Below are positions 35,823 to 43,080 of a stretch of 64,000 nt of DNA, piece by piece. The position numbers and the translations under genes were made by a program. Source of the stretch: Sphingomonas xinjiangensis (GTDB lineage: Bacteria; Pseudomonadota; Alphaproteobacteria; Sphingomonadales; Sphingomonadaceae); the NCBI RefSeq assembly GCF_014199255.1, contig NZ_JACIJF010000004.1, forward strand, positions 310,001 to 374,000, given 5' to 3'. The notes under the pieces were generated by a model, which did no database searches, was not told the DNA's origin, and worked only from the letters and a program-made list of their open reading frames with translations. Every line of letters begins with the position of its first letter. Position 1 is the first letter of the stretch.

Positions 35823-36414
35823 TCAGTGCCTCGCGAACCGCGCGGCGGTTCCACCGGGCAGTGTCGCGCGGGCGGCGGGTGCGCTTCGCTGCGGGATTGG
35901 CGGCTTCCGCTTTGGCCTTGCGGCGCTCGGACAGGTCGACGACCTCGGCCAGCTCTGCGGCGGGCGCTTCCACCACGACGTTGTCCTGCTCGGTTGCCAG
36001 GGGCTCGACGGCGATCACCGCGTCCTGCACCTCCGCCACGTCGTCCTCGACAGGCTTGGGCAGCTTGATCAGCTTTGCGAAGTTGGCTGCAAAGGCTGGC
36101 AGTTCCGGCATAGCCAGCTTGACCGGCTCGGGCGCGGGCTGCGCGGGCGGCGCGATGATGCCGGTTTCCAGCGTAGCGCTGCCCTCGGGGCCGATCAGCA
36201 CCAGATGCTCATGTCCGTCCCGGCGGATCAGCGCCACTGACCGCTTCTGGTCCAGCGACAGCCGCTCCACCAGTTCGACGCGCTTGCGGCTGGTGGCCGA
36301 CACGCGGCCCGGCAGTTTGATGTCGTACCGCTTCACCATCCACAGCGCGCCCGCAAGCATGCCCAGGACGAGGCCCAGCGCACCCAGGGTACGCAGCATC
36401 GACAAGATATCCAT
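35815..36414 (-). CDS. fliO: Flagellar export assembly protein FliO
   Basis: A 199-residue membrane protein with one helix (TLGALGLVLGMLAGALWMV) near the N-terminus, a conserved cytoplasmic patch RVELVERLSLDQKRSVALIR, and a long Ala/Pro/Glu-rich tail ending in basic residues. FliO assists assembly of the FliP-containing export gate. The ATG overlaps the upstream fliN stop, and its end overlaps fliP. Confidence 0.85.
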   Translation of the reverse strand: MDILSMLRTLGALGLVLGMLAGALWMVKRYDIKLPGRVSATSRKRVELVERLSLDQKRSVALIRRDGHEHLVLIGPEGSATLETGIIAPPAQPAPEPVKLAMPELPAFAANFAKLIKLPKPVEDDVAEVQDAVIAVEPLATEQDNVVVEAPAAELAEVVDLSERRKAKAEAANPAAKRTRRPRDTARWNRRAVREALNA

Positions 36415-36650
36415 CAGTGGCGCTGCTTCTTCACGAGGTCGGAAATTTCCAGCGACATCTGGTCGCCATCGACCAGGATGCGGCCTGTGGCGACCAGTTC
36501 GCCGTTGACATAGACAAGGCTGGGATCGTCCTGGCCGCAATCCAGGGCAATCATTGCCCCGCGGCTCATCTGCAGGATCTGCCGGATCGGCACTTCGGCG
36601 GAGCCGAGCACGATCGACAGGTCCACCATAATTCCATCGAGTACGGACAT
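36414..36650 (-). CDS. fliN: Short FliN-type (SpoA domain) switch protein
   Basis: A 78-residue protein consisting of a SpoA/FliN domain only: VDLSIVLGSAEVPIRQILQM, PSLVYVNGELVATGRILVDG. It is the first gene of the leftward export operon. A second, longer FliN is encoded at 49499-49849, so this may be a paralogue with a different place in the C-ring or in sorting-platform-like contacts of the export gate. The ATG lies 20 bp from the CTATAAA promoter region. Confidence 0.85.
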   Translation of the reverse strand: MSVLDGIMVDLSIVLGSAEVPIRQILQMSRGAMIALDCGQDDPSLVYVNGELVATGRILVDGDQMSLEISDLVKKQRH

Positions 36651-36669
36651 GCGCTCACCTTTCCCGGAC

Positions 36670-36675
36670 TTTATA
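36670..36675 (-). promoter_or_regulatory. CTATAAA-type -10 element for fliN-fliO-fliP
   Basis: On the minus strand, CCTTCCTATAAAGTC lies 20 bp before the short fliN start. A perfect GGCA-N5-TGCC palindrome starts 45 bp upstream of it, the same distance as the distal site at fliF. Confidence 0.6.
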
Positions 36676-36707
36676 GGAAGGATTTTCCGGGGCCTGCGCG
36701 GCGGGGC

Positions 36708-36720
36708 GGCAAAAATTGCC
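36708..36720. promoter_or_regulatory. GGCA-N5-TGCC palindrome (putative FlbD-type operator)
   Basis: GGCAAAAATTGCC on the plus strand, flanked by CTAG, in the divergent space between fliN-O-P and flgC. It lies 45 bp from the fliN-side TATAAA. It resembles the Caulobacter ftr element bound by FlbD as I recall it (CGGC..AAA.GC), which is established knowledge; binding here is inferred. Confidence 0.6.
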
Positions 36721-36912
36721 TAGGGAGTTTCACGGGAGCGCGGTGGTGCCGCGGCGCATCCCCACTCCGCACCGGGAGAGGGTCTGGGAAAAGGGAGGTG
36801 TTCCCCCTACAAAATCATCGCTCCAAAGGCGCACTCTCACCCTCTTCTTCAGAAAGCACCCCGTCCCCGTACAACCCCGGAGGACCTTTTTTCCGCCCAT
36901 CCGCCCACCCCC

Positions 36913-36925
36913 GGCAATTCTTGCC
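36913..36925. promoter_or_regulatory. GGCA-N5-TGCC palindrome ahead of flgC
   Basis: GGCAATTCTTGCC, followed directly by TACAAT (36926-36931), which could be the -10 for flgC. Here the site abuts the -10 rather than lying 25 to 45 bp upstream, so a repressive or autoregulatory arrangement is possible. The rest of the 36651-36970 gap is GC-rich, REP-like sequence with no gene. Confidence 0.58.
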
Positions 36926-36970
36926 TACAATGGGAGGGAATGGCCGCTCATGGCCCTGGAGCTTATACGA

Positions 36971-37378
36971 ATGGACTTGAAGGCTTCGCTCGGCGTTTCC
37001 GCATCCGGCCTGCGTGCGCAGTCGCTGCGCATGCGTGTCATTGCGGAGAACCTGGCCAACCAGGACTCCGTCGCGAACACCGCCGGGGGTGATCCCTATC
37101 GCCGCCGCGTCGCCAGCTTCTCAGCCGAGGTGGATCGTGCGACGGGCGCCACCGGCGTCAAGATCAAGTCGATCGAAAACGACAAGTCCGATTTCACTCG
37201 CGTGTACCAGCCCGGCCACCCAGCGGCGGACGGCGAGGGCTATGTGCTCAAGCCCAACGTCAACTCGCTGGTAGAAACCGCCGACATGAAGGCGGCCCAG
37301 CGTAGCTACGAAGCCAATCTCAATGCCATCGAGGCCGCAAAGAGCCTGACGATGCGCACCATCGACCTTCTCAAGTAA
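36971..37378 (+). CDS. flgC: Flagellar proximal rod protein FlgC
   Basis: A rod protein of 135 residues. The N-terminus LKASLGVSASGLRAQSLRMR with ENLANQDSV, DPYRRRV in the middle and the C-terminal coiled helix SLVETADMKAAQRSYEANL are FlgC hallmarks. ATG 36971 gives the family-typical MDL start with GGAG 9 bases upstream; ATG 36950 would add seven residues. It heads flgC-fliE-fliQ-fliR-flhB. Its usual partner flgB lies 6 kb away on the other strand. Confidence 0.92.
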   Translation: MDLKASLGVSASGLRAQSLRMRVIAENLANQDSVANTAGGDPYRRRVASFSAEVDRATGATGVKIKSIENDKSDFTRVYQPGHPAADGEGYVLKPNVNSLVETADMKAAQRSYEANLNAIEAAKSLTMRTIDLLK

Positions 37379-37405
37379 CACCTCCTTTCCAAAGGAATAT
37401 TCTAC

Positions 37406-37729
37406 ATGTCCATCGGCGCACTTGATGCGGCGTCGGCCTATGGCCGCGTCCAAGGCCTGGGCTCTGCCCTTGGCTCCTCCTCCGCCCCTAAGATCGGCGG
37501 CAGCGACAATGGCGGGGGCTTCGGCTCCATGGTCGAAAGTCTGGTCACGGGCACCGCGCAACAGATGCGCACCGCCGAACACGCTTCGGCCATGCAGGTT
37601 GCCGGCAAGGGCGACCTGATCGACGTGGTCACTGCGATCGGCGCTGCCGAGACCGCGCTCGATACCATGGTGGCAGTGCGCGACCGCGTGGTCGGCGCTT
37701 ACACCGACATCATGCGCATGCAGATCTGA
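37406..37729 (+). CDS. fliE: Flagellar MS-ring/rod junction protein FliE
   Basis: A 107-residue protein. It has a low-complexity Gly/Ser N-terminus and a helical C-terminal part (TAEHASAMQVAGKGDLIDVV, AETALDTMVAVRDRVVGAYT) typical of FliE, which joins the rod to the MS ring and export gate. AAAGGA precedes the ATG, and the stop overlaps fliQ by TGATG. Confidence 0.92.
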   Translation: MSIGALDAASAYGRVQGLGSALGSSSAPKIGGSDNGGGFGSMVESLVTGTAQQMRTAEHASAMQVAGKGDLIDVVTAIGAAETALDTMVAVRDRVVGAYTDIMRMQI

Positions 37730-37992
37730 TGTCGTCGTCGCAGGTCATCGAACTCACCGAGGCGACGTTGATGCTGGTGCTCACCGTGTGTGGGCCCCTG
37801 CTACTGACGTCGCTGATCGTCGGCGTCTTCATCGGCCTGTTCCAGGCACTCACTCAGATCCAGGAAACCACCCTCACCTTCGTGCCCAAGCTGATGGCGA
37901 TGGGTTTGGTCTTCCTGCTCATGCTGCCTACGATGGGGCAGGCGCTGAACGGCTTCATGCTGAAGCTCAGCGACCTGATCATCACCGGATGA
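37729..37992 (+). CDS. fliQ: Flagellar export protein FliQ
   Basis: An 87-residue export-gate component with two membrane helices (LMLVLTVCGPLLLTSLIVGV and KLMAMGLVFLLMLPTMGQAL) around ALTQIQETTLTFVPK. It overlaps fliE and fliR. Confidence 0.95.
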   Translation: MSSSQVIELTEATLMLVLTVCGPLLLTSLIVGVFIGLFQALTQIQETTLTFVPKLMAMGLVFLLMLPTMGQALNGFMLKLSDLIITG

Positions 37993-38747
37993 TCATACCC
38001 GCCGACCTGGAGCTTCAGGTCACCGCCTTCTTCATCGTGTTCGCGCGTGTCGGCGCGGTGCTGATGCTGCTGCCGCTTTACGGCGAGGATGCGATTCCCG
38101 GCCGTATTCGGCTGATGATCGCGTTCGCGATGTCGGCGGCGCTTTACGGCATGCTCGGCGCACCGGCGCGTGCGCTGGTGGAGGGTGGCGCGGTGCTTCC
38201 CGCGGTGCTGGTCACCGAACTCATGACCGGTCTCGCGATGGGCATGATCGTCAAGATCCTGTTCTACGCGATCTCCATGGCCGGCTCGATCATCAGCCTT
38301 CAGATCGGCTTTTCCTCGGCAGTGATCTTCGATCCTTCGCAGAGCGGCCAGGTGCCGATCCTGTCCAAGATGGCGACCATGGCCGCGGTGCTCGTGTGCA
38401 TGGCGCTTCAGGTCCATCATCTCTGGATCGGCGCGATCGTCCACAGCTATCAAAGCTTTCCCGTCGGCGGCCTGCCTCCGATGCATGACTTCGCCGAGCT
38501 GGCTGTGGCGGCGGTCGGCCGCTCGATGACGCTGGCGATCAGCCTCGCCGCACCCTTCCTCGTATACGGCATCGTCTTCAACGTGGCGCTGGGCCTGGCG
38601 GCGCGCGTGGCCCCGGCGATCCAGGTCTTCTTCATCGCCCAGCCGCTCAACCTGCTGCTCGGCATCAGCCTGCTCGCCGCGACGATCGGCACGATCCTCA
38701 CCGTCTTCGCCCAGTCGATGGGTGACGCCATGCAAGGGAGCTGGTGA
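37989..38747 (+). CDS. fliR: Flagellar export protein FliR
   Basis: A 252-residue export-gate protein with multiple membrane helices: FFIVFARVGAVLMLLPLYGE at the N-terminus, AGSIISLQIGFSSAVIFDPS in the middle, and IQVFFIAQPLNLLLGISLLA near the end. The ATG overlaps the fliQ stop, and the stop overlaps the flhB start (TGATG). Confidence 0.95.
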   Translation: MIIPADLELQVTAFFIVFARVGAVLMLLPLYGEDAIPGRIRLMIAFAMSAALYGMLGAPARALVEGGAVLPAVLVTELMTGLAMGMIVKILFYAISMAGSIISLQIGFSSAVIFDPSQSGQVPILSKMATMAAVLVCMALQVHHLWIGAIVHSYQSFPVGGLPPMHDFAELAVAAVGRSMTLAISLAAPFLVYGIVFNVALGLAARVAPAIQVFFIAQPLNLLLGISLLAATIGTILTVFAQSMGDAMQGSW

Positions 38748-39814
38748 TGGCCGGCGGTGGCGACGATGAGGACAAGACACACGATCCTACAGACAAGAAG
38801 CTGGAGGACGCCCGCAAAAAGGGCGACGTACCGATGGCGCCCGAGATGCGCCACGCCGCGATGTTCGTGGCGATGCTGGTCGTCATGGGGGGCCTGGGCG
38901 CCTACACCCTGCAACTGATGGGCGGCGTGTTCGTCCGGCTATGGGGCAGCGCGGAGGACTTCCGCATGGATCCCGCCGGCGCGCAGAGCGTCGCCACAGG
39001 CCTTTTGGGCACGGTGGCCTCGGCGATGCTGCCCGTCATGGCGGCATTGTTCGGCCTGGGCCTTTTAGGCGGCGTCCTTCAGGGAAGACCGATGATCGCG
39101 TGGAGCCGGGTCAAGCCGAAATGGTCCAAGCTCAATCCGGCCAGTGGTTTCGCCCGCATGTTCGGCAAGCAGTCGCTGATGGAATTCGGCAAGACGTTGG
39201 TCAAGCTGTGCCTTGTCGTCGGCATCGCCGCGACCATCGCCTGGCCCCATGCCGCTGGCATCGATCGGCTGGTCGGCGCCGACCTGAACTCGGTTGGTGC
39301 GGCGATCAACGACATCGTTGACGCGATGCTACGCCCGATCGCAATGCTGGTCGGTGCGCTCGCGCTGTTCGACTTCGTCTGGCAGCGCCGCGCCTTCATG
39401 AAGCGCATGAAAATGAGCCTTCAGGAAATCAAGGACGAGTATAAGCAGTCCGAAGGTGACCCGAAGATCAAGGGCAAGATCCGCCAGCTCCAGATGAAGC
39501 GTTCGCGCAGCCGCATGATGGCGAACGTGCCAAAGGCAAGCGTAGTGATCACCAACCCGACCCATTATGCGATCGCGCTTCAATATGATCACGGCGCCAT
39601 GGCTGCGCCGGTGGTGGTGGCAAAGGGCGTCGACGCGCTTGCACTCAAGATTCGTGAGATCGCCGGTGGGCATCATATTCCGCTGGTGGAAAATCGCCCT
39701 CTCGCCCGTGCGCTGTACGCCAGCGCCGAGATCGATCAGCCGATCCCGGTCGAACATTATGCCGCGGTGGCTGAAGTCATCAGCTACGTGCTGCGGATTT
39801 CAAAGAAGAGCTGA
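38747..39814 (+). CDS. flhB: Flagellar export switch protein FlhB
   Basis: An export substrate-specificity switch of 355 residues. The N-terminal hydrophilic start DKTHDPTDKKLEDARKKGDV is followed by four membrane segments, then a cytoplasmic domain with the autocleavage site NPTH in VITNPTHYAIALQYD. The end KVDALA-like region GVDALALKIREIAGGHHIPL is also conserved. ATG 38747 overlaps the fliR stop; an in-frame GTG one codon earlier is possible. Last gene of the flgC operon, followed by a REP-like repeat. Confidence 0.95.
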   Translation: MAGGGDDEDKTHDPTDKKLEDARKKGDVPMAPEMRHAAMFVAMLVVMGGLGAYTLQLMGGVFVRLWGSAEDFRMDPAGAQSVATGLLGTVASAMLPVMAALFGLGLLGGVLQGRPMIAWSRVKPKWSKLNPASGFARMFGKQSLMEFGKTLVKLCLVVGIAATIAWPHAAGIDRLVGADLNSVGAAINDIVDAMLRPIAMLVGALALFDFVWQRRAFMKRMKMSLQEIKDEYKQSEGDPKIKGKIRQLQMKRSRSRMMANVPKASVVITNPTHYAIALQYDHGAMAAPVVVAKGVDALALKIREIAGGHHIPLVENRPLARALYASAEIDQPIPVEHYAAVAEVISYVLRISKKS

Positions 39815-39838
39815 TCCGCCGCGCAGGCCTATACCACT

Positions 39839-39932
39839 ACCCGGCGGAGGCCAGGGCCCAGTTGCCATGTCCTTTGCAAAGACAGGATGCATCTGCACGG
39901 CGTCAAGACTGGCCCCGGCCTTCGCTGGGGAA
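39839..39932. repeat. REP-like inverted repeat
   Basis: CCGGCGGAGGCCAGGGCCCAGT and ACTGGCCCCGGCCTTCGCTG are imperfect inverted copies about 45 bp apart, with a TGTCCTTTGCAAAGACA palindrome between. They fill the gap between converging flhB and fliX and may act as a terminator. Confidence 0.55.
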
Positions 39933-39986
39933 CCACTCAACCATTCAGCTTTCGTAGCACCGGAACCGAGCCCGGAATCCGTGCCC

Positions 39987-40412
39987 TCAAGCCTCGACGT
40001 CGTACTTCGCCAGCTCCACCCGCACGCGCAGGTCGATATCCGCAAGAATCTGCGCCAGCACCGGCTCGTCGGGCGTATCGAGCGTCTGCGACCACTGCGC
40101 GATCTCCCGCAGGCGCTCGACGCTGGGCACACCCACCAGCACTTCCTTGTGGAGATGGTCGAGCATCTCGACCCCGCGCTCGGCCTGGGCGGCAAGTCTC
40201 CGGCGACGATCCATCATCGGATCGGCAGCGGCAAGCGTCACCAGCATGGCGACGTTGGGCACCGGGTTGGTGACGTTGGTCTGCTGCTGAAGCGGGAGCG
40301 GCGCTGCGGCGGGCGCCTTCTCTTCGCGCGTCACCGAGAAGCTTTCCGCAGCCTTGGGCAACGCAGCCAGCAGGCTGTGCGCCATCAGTTGAGGGATATT
40401 CTCGATCCGCAC
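39987..40412 (-). CDS. fliX: Class II flagellar assembly regulator FliX
   Basis: A 141-residue homologue of Caulobacter FliX, which in that organism controls FlbD activity according to flagellar assembly state. The C-terminal half matches the family: MMDRRRRLAAQAERGVEMLD, a TPDEPVLAQIL segment and the ending DLRVRVELAKYDVEA. The GTG at 40412 has AAGGA about 10 bases upstream; an ATG at 40445 would add 11 residues. It is divergent from flgI, the same arrangement as in Caulobacter. FlbD is encoded at 49849. Confidence 0.88.
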   Translation of the reverse strand: MRIENIPQLMAHSLLAALPKAAESFSVTREEKAPAAAPLPLQQQTNVTNPVPNVAMLVTLAAADPMMDRRRRLAAQAERGVEMLDHLHKEVLVGVPSVERLREIAQWSQTLDTPDEPVLAQILADIDLRVRVELAKYDVEA

Positions 40413-40453
40413 GAAATACAGGTCCTTTGAGCCGCACCGGCCCATCCTTGTCC

Positions 40454-40459
40454 TATAAG
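40454..40459 (+). promoter_or_regulatory. CTATAAG-type -10 element ahead of flgI
   Basis: CTTGTCCTATAAGAAGG, 43 bp before the flgI ATG and 42 bp from the divergent fliX start. A degenerate CGCACGAAATACAGG sits about 45 bp upstream; no perfect palindrome. Confidence 0.58.
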
Positions 40460-40496
40460 AAGGTTACGGAAGTTTTTCCACTTTCCGAGGGGATTC

Positions 40497-41600
40497 ATGA
40501 AGCGTCTGGCCGCACCGTTCCTGCTCCTGATGGCGACCGCCGGCTTTGTGCCGCACGCGGCCGCGCAGACGCGGATCAAGGACATTGTCGACGTCGAGAA
40601 CGTCCGGGAGAACCAACTGGTCGGCTACGGCCTGGTGGTCGGCCTTGCCGGCACCGGCGACCGCCTGCGCAACACGCCCTTCACCGAGGAATCAATGCAG
40701 GCGATGCTCGAGCGCATGGGCGTGAACGTCCGCGGCACGGACATGAAGACGCAGAATGTCGCCGCCGTCTCGATCACCGCCACCATGCCTCCCTTCGCGC
40801 GCTCGGGCTCGCGGATCGATGTCCAGGTCGCCGCACTCGGCGACGCGTCCAGCCTCCAGGGCGGCACGCTGATCGCCTCGTCGCTGCGCGCACTCGACGG
40901 TGAAATCTACGCCGTCGCCCAGGGCAATGTCGCCGTGTCGGGCTTCAAGGGCCAGGGTGCCGCCGCCAGCGTCAGCCGCGGCGTCACCACCTCGGCCCGC
41001 ATCGCCGGCGGCGGCATCATCGAGCGCGAAGTGCCCTATGCCCTCGCCTCGGCTACCAGCCTGAAGCTCGCGCTCAAGAACCCGGACTTCGCCACGGCCA
41101 GCCGCATCGCGGGCGCGATCAACAATCGGTTCGGCGGCACCGCCAAGGTGCTCGATCCCGGCACGGTGGAAGTCGCGCCAGGCGGCGGCTTTGGCGGCAA
41201 TGTCATCGATTTGGTCACCCAGGTCGGCGACTTGCCGATCAAGGTCGACCAGCCTGCGCGCGTCGTGATCAACGAAGCCTCCGGCACCGTAGTCATGAAC
41301 AGCGAAGTCAAGATCAGCCCAGTGGCGATCGCGCAGGGCGGGTTGACCATCACCGTCACCGAAACGCCGCAGGTCTCTCAGCCCGCGCCCTTCTCGGACG
41401 GTCAGACCACGGTCGTGCCGCGCACCCAGGTGCAGGTCGACGACGGCAGCGGCGCCAGCCTTGCCATGGTCAACGGCGCCTCGCTGCAGTCGCTGGTCAG
41501 CGGGCTCAACACGCTCGGCGTTTCCCCGCGAGACCTGATCACCATCCTTCAGGCGATCAAGACGTCCGGCGCGCTCCAGGCGGAAATCGAGGTACAGTGA
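40497..41600 (+). CDS. flgI: Flagellar P-ring protein FlgI
   Basis: The periplasmic P-ring subunit, 367 residues. A signal peptide (AGFVPHAAAQ) precedes RIKDIVDVENVRENQLVGYG, GTGDRLRNTPFT, ERMGVNVRGTDMKTQNVAAV and the C-terminal ISPRDLITILQAIKTSGALQ. GAGGGG precedes the ATG. The stop overlaps the next start by TGATG. Confidence 0.96.
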   Translation: MKRLAAPFLLLMATAGFVPHAAAQTRIKDIVDVENVRENQLVGYGLVVGLAGTGDRLRNTPFTEESMQAMLERMGVNVRGTDMKTQNVAAVSITATMPPFARSGSRIDVQVAALGDASSLQGGTLIASSLRALDGEIYAVAQGNVAVSGFKGQGAAASVSRGVTTSARIAGGGIIEREVPYALASATSLKLALKNPDFATASRIAGAINNRFGGTAKVLDPGTVEVAPGGGFGGNVIDLVTQVGDLPIKVDQPARVVINEASGTVVMNSEVKISPVAIAQGGLTITVTETPQVSQPAPFSDGQTTVVPRTQVQVDDGSGASLAMVNGASLQSLVSGLNTLGVSPRDLITILQAIKTSGALQAEIEVQ

Positions 41601-41890
41601 TGAACGACATCTCTCCTGTCTCCCTGCCCGCCGCGCCGGCCAAGCCGATGCCCAAGGTGGACGCCAAGAACCAGCAGACCGCGAAGGATTTCGAGGCCGT
41701 GTTCCTTGGCCAGATGACGCAGCTGATGATGTCCAGCGTCCAACAGGACGGCGACTTCAACGGCGGTGCGGGCGAAGAGATGTTCCGCGGCATCCTGGCC
41801 GAAAAGCTGGGAACCGAAATCGCAAAGCGCGGCGGGATCGGCCTTGCCCCCGTTGTCCTAGATCAAATCATCAAGCTTCAGGGTAAATGA
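41600..41890 (+). CDS. flgJ: FlgJ-type rod-binding protein (no muramidase domain)
   Basis: A 96-residue protein matching only the N-terminal rod-cap domain of FlgJ: KDFEAVFLGQMTQLMMSSVQ and EEMFRGILAEKLGTEIAKRG. The peptidoglycan-hydrolase half of enterobacterial FlgJ is absent, as in other alphaproteobacteria, so another enzyme must open the wall. Overlaps flgI and the following gene. Confidence 0.88.
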   Translation: MNDISPVSLPAAPAKPMPKVDAKNQQTAKDFEAVFLGQMTQLMMSSVQQDGDFNGGAGEEMFRGILAEKLGTEIAKRGGIGLAPVVLDQIIKLQGK

Positions 41891-42312
41891 TGACCGAGCA
41901 CCTCCTCGACGCCATGGTTTCGCTCACTTCGCTGATGGAGGAGGAGAGCGAGCAGCTGGCCCGCTCACCCTATCTTCCGGTATTGTCCGAAATCGCCAAT
42001 GCCAAGCTGCGCCTCACCGGTCGCATCGAAGCCGAGGTCGCGCGGCTCAAGCGCGGCAATCAGAATTGGATGGCAGCCCTGGACGAGGAAGCGCGTACGC
42101 AGCTCGCCGACGTCACCCGCCTCCTGCTCGACGCGTCGGAGGTCAACAAGAAGGTCCTGTCTCGTCAGATCGAGTTGTCGTCCGAGATGATGGCCGCGAT
42201 CGCCAAGGAGGCGAAGCGCCTGACCGGCACGCGCAACATCACTTATGGCGCATGCGGCGGGATGGGCGGCATGGACGCTCCGGCCCCGATCTCGATCAAC
42301 GCGCGGCTGTAA
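41887..42312 (+). CDS. FlgN-like export chaperone
   Basis: A 141-residue helical protein: LMEEESEQLARSPYLPVLSE, ANAKLRLTGRIEAEVARL and a long C-terminal helix ending near AIAKEAKRLTG. This suits a FlgN-type chaperone for hook-filament junction proteins, though no residues are diagnostic. The start is ATGATG overlapping the flgJ stop. A terminator follows at 42338. Confidence 0.68.
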   Translation: MMTEHLLDAMVSLTSLMEEESEQLARSPYLPVLSEIANAKLRLTGRIEAEVARLKRGNQNWMAALDEEARTQLADVTRLLLDASEVNKKVLSRQIELSSEMMAAIAKEAKRLTGTRNITYGACGGMGGMDAPAPISINARL

Positions 42313-42337
42313 ACGCCCTCGCCCGCACGAAGCAAAT

Positions 42338-42375
42338 GGCCCCGCCCTCACCCGAGGTGCGGGGTCATTTCGTTT
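42338..42375 (+). terminator. Terminator after the flgI-flgJ-flgN operon
   Basis: GGCCCCGC pairs with GCGGGGTC (one wobble), and ATTTCGTTTT follows, 26 bp after the stop. Confidence 0.75.
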
Positions 42376-42673
42376 TCACGTGAGCCGAAGCAAGCCCCTC
42401 GTCATACACGAGGGGACGCATCCGGGCGTCCACGGCAGATTTCGGCGCCAGCCGGGGTCTCGCCAAGCGCGGATATGTCGATGTCGGTTTGTGCGTGCGG
42501 CACTGCCGCAGCCCCCTGAAGACCGGGCGGCAAGAGGGATCGGCCGCCCGGCCGAAGTCCCGTAAAGTGCGACCCTCGGGGCTCTGGGCCCTATCTGGCA
42601 CGCCTCGCTCGATCGGGAACTACGCAGTTTCCCTGATTGGTCCCGGATCGGGTCAACCAGGGAGCAGTCGGCG
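42376..42673. other. Gene-free GC-rich region with strong secondary structure
   Basis: About 300 bp between the flgN-like gene and the end of flgB. No reading frame looks coding. It holds a hairpin CCGGGCGGC/GCCGCCCGG at 42523-42551, a GGAACTACGCAGTTTCC imperfect palindrome near 42613 and a second inverted repeat GGTCCCGGATCGGGTCAACC near 42638. It could be an untranslated RNA, a flgB 3' region or a promoter region for an unseen gene. I cannot assign it. Confidence 0.45.
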
Positions 42674-43075
42674 TCAGCTGCGGCCGATCGCGGACTTCAT
42701 CATCTGCATCTGCTTGCGATACAGGTTGGTCATCGCGGTGAAGTCCGCCTGGACCTCGCCCATCTTGAGCAACTGGTCTTCCAGCGTGACGTTGTTGCCG
42801 TCGGGCTTGGTCTCGCTGATGTCCTTGTCGAAGATGATGCCGGCATTCACCGGCTGAACGGCCCCCAGGCTCTTCATCCGCCCGGTCAGCTCGACCTTGG
42901 GCTTCTGGATCATGCCGCTGCCGCCGACCAGGCCGGCAAAGCTCGGCTGCTCGACCTCGCGGGCTTTGTAGCCCGGCGTCTCGCTGTTGGCGATGTTGGT
43001 CGCGATCACCCGCTGGCGATCCGACAGATTCTGCATCCGCTCGCGAATGCCGGCAAGGATGGGAGGCGTGCTCAT
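42674..43075 (-). CDS. flgB: Flagellar proximal rod protein FlgB
   Basis: A rod protein of 133 residues: RMQNLSDRQRVIATNIANSE with the TPGYKAREV motif, and a C-terminal region NNVTLEDQLLKMGEVQADFT. It lies 5 bp downstream of the large FlaEY-like gene and is probably co-transcribed with it. The normal flgB-flgC linkage is broken here (flgC at 36971). Confidence 0.93.
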   Translation of the reverse strand: MSTPPILAGIRERMQNLSDRQRVIATNIANSETPGYKAREVEQPSFAGLVGGSGMIQKPKVELTGRMKSLGAVQPVNAGIIFDKDISETKPDGNNVTLEDQLLKMGEVQADFTAMTNLYRKQMQMMKSAIGRS

Positions 43076-43080
43076 GCGTG

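Noticed and set aside
42376..42673. Cyclic-di-GMP riboswitch
   Set aside because: A CACGCACAAACC-like stretch exists on the minus strand, but the other conserved GEMM segments (GACGCAAAGCC and the tetraloop receptor) are missing.
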